Below are positions 5,453 to 8,827 of a stretch of DNA of 8,827 nucleotides, one piece after another. The notes under the pieces were generated by a model, which made no database searches, was not told where the DNA came from, and saw nothing but the letters and a program-made list of their open reading frames with translations. Position 1 is the stretch's first letter; each line of letters starts with the position of its first letter. Source of the stretch: an uncultured Leuconostoc sp. (GTDB lineage: Bacteria; Bacillota; Bacilli; Lactobacillales; Lactobacillaceae); assembly GCA_900554745.1 (NCBI GenBank), contig USIU01000036.1, positions 1-8,827 on the forward strand, read 5' to 3'. A program made the position numbers and the translations under genes.

Positions 5453-6400
5453 CTAGCTTACAATTACCATCAAAATCGGTATCACAACTAACATCATTAG
5501 CGTGGTTTGTGTAATTGACACAGACGCAAACTTATAGTCACCGTTCAGCTCACGTGCCATCACGGCAGCGTTCGTCATGGTTGGCATGGCCGATTGAATG
5601 ATGAACACGACCTTCAACAACTTAGGCAAGTCAAATGGCATCATCATCAACGCCATAACAGTTGGCGCCATAACAAAGCGTCCAATTGCCAACGTGATGT
5701 TTTCTTTATCAGGAATCAGATCAGCACGTTGGGTCTTAGCAATTGAAAAACCGATAAAAATTAATGATAGCGGTACGTTCGTATTCCCCAGATCTGTCAA
5801 ATCAGTTACCAGGAACTCCGGTAGCTTGATTTGGAAAATAACGAGTACAACCGCAACCAACAAAGCAATCATCGGCGGTGTAAACACCCCTTTCAGCGTC
5901 TTCTTTAAGTCGAAATGTTTACCCGTCTTCGTATCGCTCTCAATCATATAAACACCCAACGTCCAAAAAACAATGGTATTAGCCATATAGTAGACCAACA
6001 CATACGGTAAGCTTTCCTTACCAAACAGTGCCATATTAACCGGTAGTCCGACCGTCACTGTATTTGAATTAAACAAAAGCGACTGAAACAAACCTTTATG
6101 GGTTGGGTTTACATGAATTAAACGTGCTACAACAAATGACAAAATGAATAGCACTAACATACTACCCACCGGCAGAATCAATTTAGGCCCCAAAGCGACG
6201 AGACTAGCCGGTGTAAAGTCCTGCGGAATACTAACAATCAAATAAGCTGGAATTGCGATTTTAGTGACAAATCCAGATAAGAATTTGCTCAATCTGCCAT
6301 CGTCATCGTTAAAGATTCGCAACTTTATCAAAGCATACCCAACTGCGACGAGTCCCAAAATCATTAGAACCCCTGAGATACTGTGTATAATCGTTGCCAT
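5453..6400 (-). CDS. AEC-family transporter (auxin efflux carrier/malate permease type)
   Basis: This 315-residue integral membrane protein has about ten hydrophobic segments in two halves, as expected for the auxin efflux carrier family. Typical features are the N-terminal GLVAVGYALIKLRIF, KIAIPAYLIVSI in the second to third segments, the internal NSNTVTVGLPVNMALFG, and the C-terminal repeat around SAMPTMTNAAVMAREL. In lactic acid bacteria, family members are often annotated as malate permeases. No malolactic enzyme or citrate-lyase gene lies next to it, so the substrate (probably an organic anion) is unassigned. ATG 6400 follows AGGAG at seven bases. A strong hairpin terminator ends only about 22 bases before the ATG, so expression needs read-through or a promoter within or just before that hairpin. 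Confidence 0.9.
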   Translation of the reverse strand: MATIIHSISGVLMILGLVAVGYALIKLRIFNDDDGRLSKFLSGFVTKIAIPAYLIVSIPQDFTPASLVALGPKLILPVGSMLVLFILSFVVARLIHVNPTHKGLFQSLLFNSNTVTVGLPVNMALFGKESLPYVLVYYMANTIVFWTLGVYMIESDTKTGKHFDLKKTLKGVFTPPMIALLVAVVLVIFQIKLPEFLVTDLTDLGNTNVPLSLIFIGFSIAKTQRADLIPDKENITLAIGRFVMAPTVMALMMMPFDLPKLLKVVFIIQSAMPTMTNAAVMARELNGDYKFASVSITQTTLMMLVVIPILMVIVS

Positions 6401-6422
6401 TTCTAAACTCCTCTCCGTGTCT

Positions 6423-6460
6423 AAAAAGAAGAGGCCCTACCAAAACGATAGAACCCCTTC
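6423..6460 (-). terminator. Terminator/possible attenuator before the AEC gene
   Basis: On the minus strand, GAAGGGGTTCTATC (6460-6447) pairs with GGTAGGGCCTCTTC (6441-6428) over 14 positions with several G-T pairs, then runs into TTTTTAG. It begins seven bases after the ADP-ribosylglycohydrolase stop codon. Because it ends so close to the AEC ribosome binding site, it may also control entry into that gene. Confidence 0.8.
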
Positions 6461-6467
6461 GTGATAT

Positions 6468-7388
6468 TTAATTTTCAGGTGTTGGGCAAACAAACTCACC
6501 ACTTTGGTCAGCTGTTTCCAAAATACGCGTCACGATATCTTTCTCATGATTGTTCAACCATGCCGTTGGCAACGCATCCTTGCCGTACATTAGTCCAGCA
6601 ACCGCACCAACTAGTGGCATGATACGCATTGGCTCACCAGGCATCCCCGACGCCAGCGTCAAGGCATCCTCAAAGTTATCGCTATTGAGCAAAACCCAAA
6701 CCGTCGCCGCGAACGTATCCACGACATACCCAGAAGCGTGAATCTCGTTGATTGGCATGTTTTCAAAGTCGGGCGTGTTCAATGATTCAAACGCCTCCAG
6801 CTCATCAGCAAACACCGCGTGCTTTGCATAGTACTCATACGCATTACTAATTGCAAAGTCGAACGCTTCAGGTAGCTTCATCCCCGTTAACAAGCCATTG
6901 ATTAGCATGGCATACATACCCAATGCAATCAATGAACGCGGATGGTTATGTGTCAAACCACCAATTTGGTGCAACGTTAACATGGCTGGATCATCGTGAA
7001 TGAAGTCTGAGCCATACTTAGCATACAAGAACAGCACAACCGGTGTAATGCGCAACAGTGAGCCATTGGCGTTATCCTGTACATCGCGACCACCAGACGT
7101 GAACGGGTCTTGTGTCTGTCGGAAGTTTTCGATTGCGAGTCTTGTTACATCCCCAGCCGTTTGTGGTGCACCGTCAGCCGTATAAGCGCCGGTCGTGTAC
7201 CAGTAAGAGAACTGGGTCATGATGTCGGTTAATATATAGCCGTTAGAAAGACTTGCAATGGTTGCAAGGGTTAGTGAAGAATCACTTCCCCACTGCGAAC
7301 CGTCACCCATGATGATTTTTTGTGCAAAAAGGTCACCATTGATTAATCCTAGCGTGCTATTTATTAACGGATTATCAGGTAAAGTCAT
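6468..7388 (-). CDS. ADP-ribosylglycohydrolase-fold protein, metal site degenerate
   Basis: This 306-residue all-helical cytoplasmic protein is of the ADP-ribosylglycohydrolase (DraG-like) family. Active members remove ADP-ribose from proteins or small molecules using two metal ions. Recognisable pieces are GLINGD (14-19), WGSDSSLTL (33-41), NANGSLLRITP (106-116), THNHP (146-150), DTFAATVWVLL (224-234) and AVAGLMYG (262-269). Key residues differ from the family pattern. The first metal motif, normally D-D-T, is S-D-S. The C-terminal G-G-D-x-D-T is replaced by PGEPMRI (250-256). It may be inactive or have changed chemistry. I prefer ATG 7388 over ATG 7400, because the AAAGG that would serve 7400 touches it directly, whereas AAAGGATGG is better placed for 7388. 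It is expressed from a strong promoter at 7416-7444. Confidence 0.82.
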   Translation of the reverse strand: MTLPDNPLINSTLGLINGDLFAQKIIMGDGSQWGSDSSLTLATIASLSNGYILTDIMTQFSYWYTTGAYTADGAPQTAGDVTRLAIENFRQTQDPFTSGGRDVQDNANGSLLRITPVVLFLYAKYGSDFIHDDPAMLTLHQIGGLTHNHPRSLIALGMYAMLINGLLTGMKLPEAFDFAISNAYEYYAKHAVFADELEAFESLNTPDFENMPINEIHASGYVVDTFAATVWVLLNSDNFEDALTLASGMPGEPMRIMPLVGAVAGLMYGKDALPTAWLNNHEKDIVTRILETADQSGEFVCPTPEN

Positions 7389-7415
7389 GCCAAAATCCAT
7401 CCTTTCAAGGTTTTA

Positions 7416-7444
7416 ATTGTAACACTAACGTAAATTATTGGCAA
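7416..7444 (-). promoter_or_regulatory. Promoter of the ADP-ribosylglycohydrolase-like gene
   Basis: On the minus strand, TTGCCA (7444-7439) and TACAAT (7421-7416) are 17 bases apart, and a TG one base before the -10 makes it an extended -10 as well. Its -35 box overlaps that of the divergent promoter for the yslB-like gene. Confidence 0.75.
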
Positions 7445-7467
7445 ACCAAGCTCAAATACACTATAAT
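7438..7467 (+). promoter_or_regulatory. Promoter of the yslB-like gene
   Basis: TTGGCA (7438-7443) and a consensus TATAAT (7462-7467) are 18 bases apart. The transcript would start near 7474, and AAAGGAG lies at 7489-7495, six bases before the ATG. The -35 box is the same TTGGCAA block used in reverse by the minus-strand promoter. Confidence 0.8.
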
Positions 7468-7501
7468 TAAAACTATGAAACTGTAATAAAAGGAGTTCAT
7501 C

Positions 7502-7927
7502 ATGACGGAATCAGCACAAACGCCAGGTCTTGACGTGTTCGCGTTAACCTTGCTACGTGATCGTTTGTTACCTGAATTACTACAAGATGATCAGTCAGAA
7601 ATTATCTACTGGGCCGGAAAGACCTTAGCAAGAGATGTTGACCTACACGGTATCTCAGCTATCGAAGCTTTTTTCCAAGAGGCCGGTTTTGGAACATTAA
7701 CCCTCACAACGCAAAAGCCAACGATGCAAAAGTGGCGCCTAGACGGACCAATCGTAGAAGCCCGCTTTAGCGAAAACCCAGAGGCTAGTTTTGCATTGGA
7801 AGCTGGGTTTATCGCCCAACAAACACAACAACAAATTGGATTTGGTGCCGAGGCACAATGGGAAGCATCAAAGCAAGCTGTTACGTTGACTGTTATGACT
7901 GAAGCTCCAGCGACACTATCTGAATAA
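7502..7927 (+). CDS. yslB: YslB-like protein (DUF2507 family)
   Basis: This 141-residue cytoplasmic protein clearly resembles Bacillus subtilis YslB (DUF2507), a widely conserved Firmicutes family of unknown function with a fold related to small ligand-binding/4-vinyl-reductase-like domains. The conserved blocks are IIYWAGKTLAR (34-44), FFQEAGFGTLTL (57-68), DGPIVEARF (81-89) and LEAGFIAQQ (99-107). Length is normal and there is no membrane segment or signal. The start at ATG 7502 is fixed by AAAGGAG. It is a single-gene transcript with its own consensus promoter and a terminator shared with trmB. The C-terminal extension TEAPATLSE is not conserved in pattern. The function remains unknown. 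Confidence 0.9.
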   Translation: MTESAQTPGLDVFALTLLRDRLLPELLQDDQSEIIYWAGKTLARDVDLHGISAIEAFFQEAGFGTLTLTTQKPTMQKWRLDGPIVEARFSENPEASFALEAGFIAQQTQQQIGFGAEAQWEASKQAVTLTVMTEAPATLSE

Positions 7928-7930
7928 ATT

Positions 7931-7970
7931 AAAAACGCATGTTGACTTGGTTAGTCAGCATGCGTTTTTT
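7931..7970. terminator. Two-way terminator between the yslB-like gene and trmB
   Basis: AAAAACGCATGTTGACT (7931-7947) pairs with AGTCAGCATGCGTTTTT (7953-7969) over 17 positions, including one T-G pair, with a five-base loop. T tracts on both strands suit both convergent genes. It starts three bases after the yslB-like stop and ends six bases before the trmB stop. Confidence 0.9.
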
Positions 7971-7975
7971 GTTGG

Positions 7976-8638
7976 TTACTTGAAAGCACCCGTAAACTTG
8001 TAAATTGGGAAACCTTGAGAAGCAAACTTTTGCTCGTATTCCGTCTCAACGTTGTCCTTCATCTTTTCTTCGTCTTCGTGCAAGTTTAGTGAGATACCAT
8101 CCTTGTAGAATTCGATGCCGAAGTTTGCAAATGAGTATAGTGAGTACTCAAACAAGCCACGGTTATCCGTCTTAAATTCTAGTTCACCACCAGCTGGCAA
8201 AACAGCTTGGTAACCTTCCAAGAATGACTTGTACGTCAAACGACGCGTTTCGTGACGTGACTTTGGCCAAGGATCTGAGAAGTTCAAGAACAACTTTGAT
8301 ACCTCACCCTTTGTAAAGTACGTCTCAACTCCAGCACCATCACCGTAGATGAACTTCAAGTTAGGCAAGTCGACTGGATCTTCATCCGCCTTACGTGCTG
8401 CAACAGCAACGGCTCCTTCTTGAATTTCCATACCGATAAAGTTAATTTCTGGGTACTTCTTTGCCATACCAATGATAAATTGACCCTTACCTGTACCGAT
8501 TTCTACGTACAATGGTTGCACCTTTTCGAAGATGCTTTGCCAATTTCCTTGTAGACCTGTCGCACGGTCTTGTGTAATAACCAAGTCCGTGTGATCTGCC
8601 AACCATGGGCTAGTCCACTTTTTATTTCGTAAACGCAC
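7976..8638 (-). CDS. trmB: tRNA (guanine-N7-)-methyltransferase
   Basis: TrmB transfers a methyl group from S-adenosylmethionine to N7 of guanine 46 in the variable loop of tRNAs. The 220-residue product has the SAM-binding loop VEIGTGKG (45-52), the acidic GMEIQ after strand 2, NFSDPWPKSRHETRRL (119-134) with the catalytic-site DPWPKxRH, FKTDNR (155-160) and the C-terminal TEYEQKF (199-205). I chose GTG 8638 as start. It gives MRLRNKKW, the usual TrmB beginning, and AAGGAG lies eight bases upstream. An upstream ATG at 8704 in this frame would add 22 residues that are out of character for the family, in a region coding for another protein. The gene overlaps the upstream membrane-protein gene by 17 bases, which suggests cotranscription. 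Confidence 0.95.
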   Translation of the reverse strand: MRLRNKKWTSPWLADHTDLVITQDRATGLQGNWQSIFEKVQPLYVEIGTGKGQFIIGMAKKYPEINFIGMEIQEGAVAVAARKADEDPVDLPNLKFIYGDGAGVETYFTKGEVSKLFLNFSDPWPKSRHETRRLTYKSFLEGYQAVLPAGGELEFKTDNRGLFEYSLYSFANFGIEFYKDGISLNLHEDEEKMKDNVETEYEQKFASQGFPIYKFTGAFK

Positions 8639-8827
8639 GTGAATTTCTCCTTCTAAACGTGTTTGCAATAATGCGGTTCGTATACCAGAATAACAAAATA
8701 CCACCTACTACGACAAGTCCTATGACATTTTGTAATAAGAGCGTGATAGAACCCGCTAGTACACCACCCACAATCGACCAAATCAGGCCAGTTAACGCAA
8801 GCCATGGGATGAGTGCATTGCGAAATG
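8622..8827 (-). CDS. Integral membrane protein, C-terminal 67 residues (EcsB-like?)
   Basis: This is the end of a gene entering from the right. The frame is open from base 8825 to the TAA at 8624-8622 and encodes two hydrophobic segments (around LIPWLALTGLIWSIVGGVL and NVIGLVVVGGILLFWY). They are followed by a basic tail, NRIIANTFRRRNSRAFTK. The pattern is that of the C-terminus of a multi-pass membrane protein with a cytoplasmic basic end. In related bacteria, the ABC-transporter membrane subunit EcsB is often found near trmB, so that is a possible identity, inferred from position only. The tail codes through the trmB ribosome binding site and overlaps its first codons. Confidence 0.7.
   Translation of the reverse strand, partial: FRNALIPWLALTGLIWSIVGGVLAGSITLLLQNVIGLVVVGGILLFWYTNRIIANTFRRRNSRAFTK

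Noticed and set aside
5598..5951. 117-codon plus-strand frame inside the AEC gene
   Set aside because: It is the antisense of a clear membrane transporter, with no ribosome binding site or promoter.
1..8827. CRISPR arrays, IS elements, tRNA genes or integration sites
   Set aside because: No regularly spaced direct repeats, transposase motifs, terminal inverted repeats, cloverleaf sequences or tRNA-end duplications were seen on either strand.

Overview
The window looks like a chromosomal segment of a low-GC Gram-positive lactic acid bacterium, most plausibly Lactobacillaceae of the Weissella/Leuconostoc type. The grounds are AGGAGG-type ribosome binding sites before nearly every gene, AT-rich spacers with sigma-A-like promoters, compact hairpin terminators, and a gene set typical of that group (YslB/DUF2507 next to TrmB, a DUF3290-DUF421 pair, an AEC permease, a CPBP protease). 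The genus is an inference. No tRNA, rRNA, IS element, phage gene or CRISPR array was seen.

Layout, left to right. Positions 1-142 hold the 5' end of an unrecognised minus-strand gene with a 5' region rich in signals. Positions 355-1054 form a minus-strand operon of three very small genes: a 2-TM protein, a 59-residue 1-TM protein, and a 91-residue soluble protein that may be a bacteriocin-immunity-like helical protein. It has its own extended -10 promoter and terminator. Next is a Zn-independent quinone-oxidoreductase-like MDR enzyme (1203-2156, minus). Divergent from it is a plus-strand CHY zinc-finger gene (2328-2615) whose natural start appears to be put out of frame by an A7 tract. A two-way terminator separates it from the minus-strand pair DUF3290-DUF421 (2656-3740), preceded by a Zn-dependent phospholipase C-like hydrolase (3814-4419) and a CPBP intramembrane protease (4504-5328).

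The right part holds an AEC-family permease (5453-6400) and an ADP-ribosylglycohydrolase-fold protein (6468-7388) that has lost most of its metal-binding residues. A strong terminator lies between them, just before the permease ribosome binding site. The ADP-ribosylglycohydrolase gene and the plus-strand yslB-like gene (7502-7927) are fired from back-to-back promoters sharing one -35 region. The yslB-like gene converges on trmB (7976-8638, minus) through a shared terminator. trmB overlaps by 17 bp the end of an upstream membrane-protein gene that runs off the window.

Most of the window is ordinary core and accessory metabolism. The points most worth checking are the degenerate ADP-ribosylglycohydrolase, the frame break at the start of the CHY gene, the three-gene small-protein operon with its easily missed 59-residue gene, and the terminator in the permease leader. 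I found no convincing new defence or mobile system.
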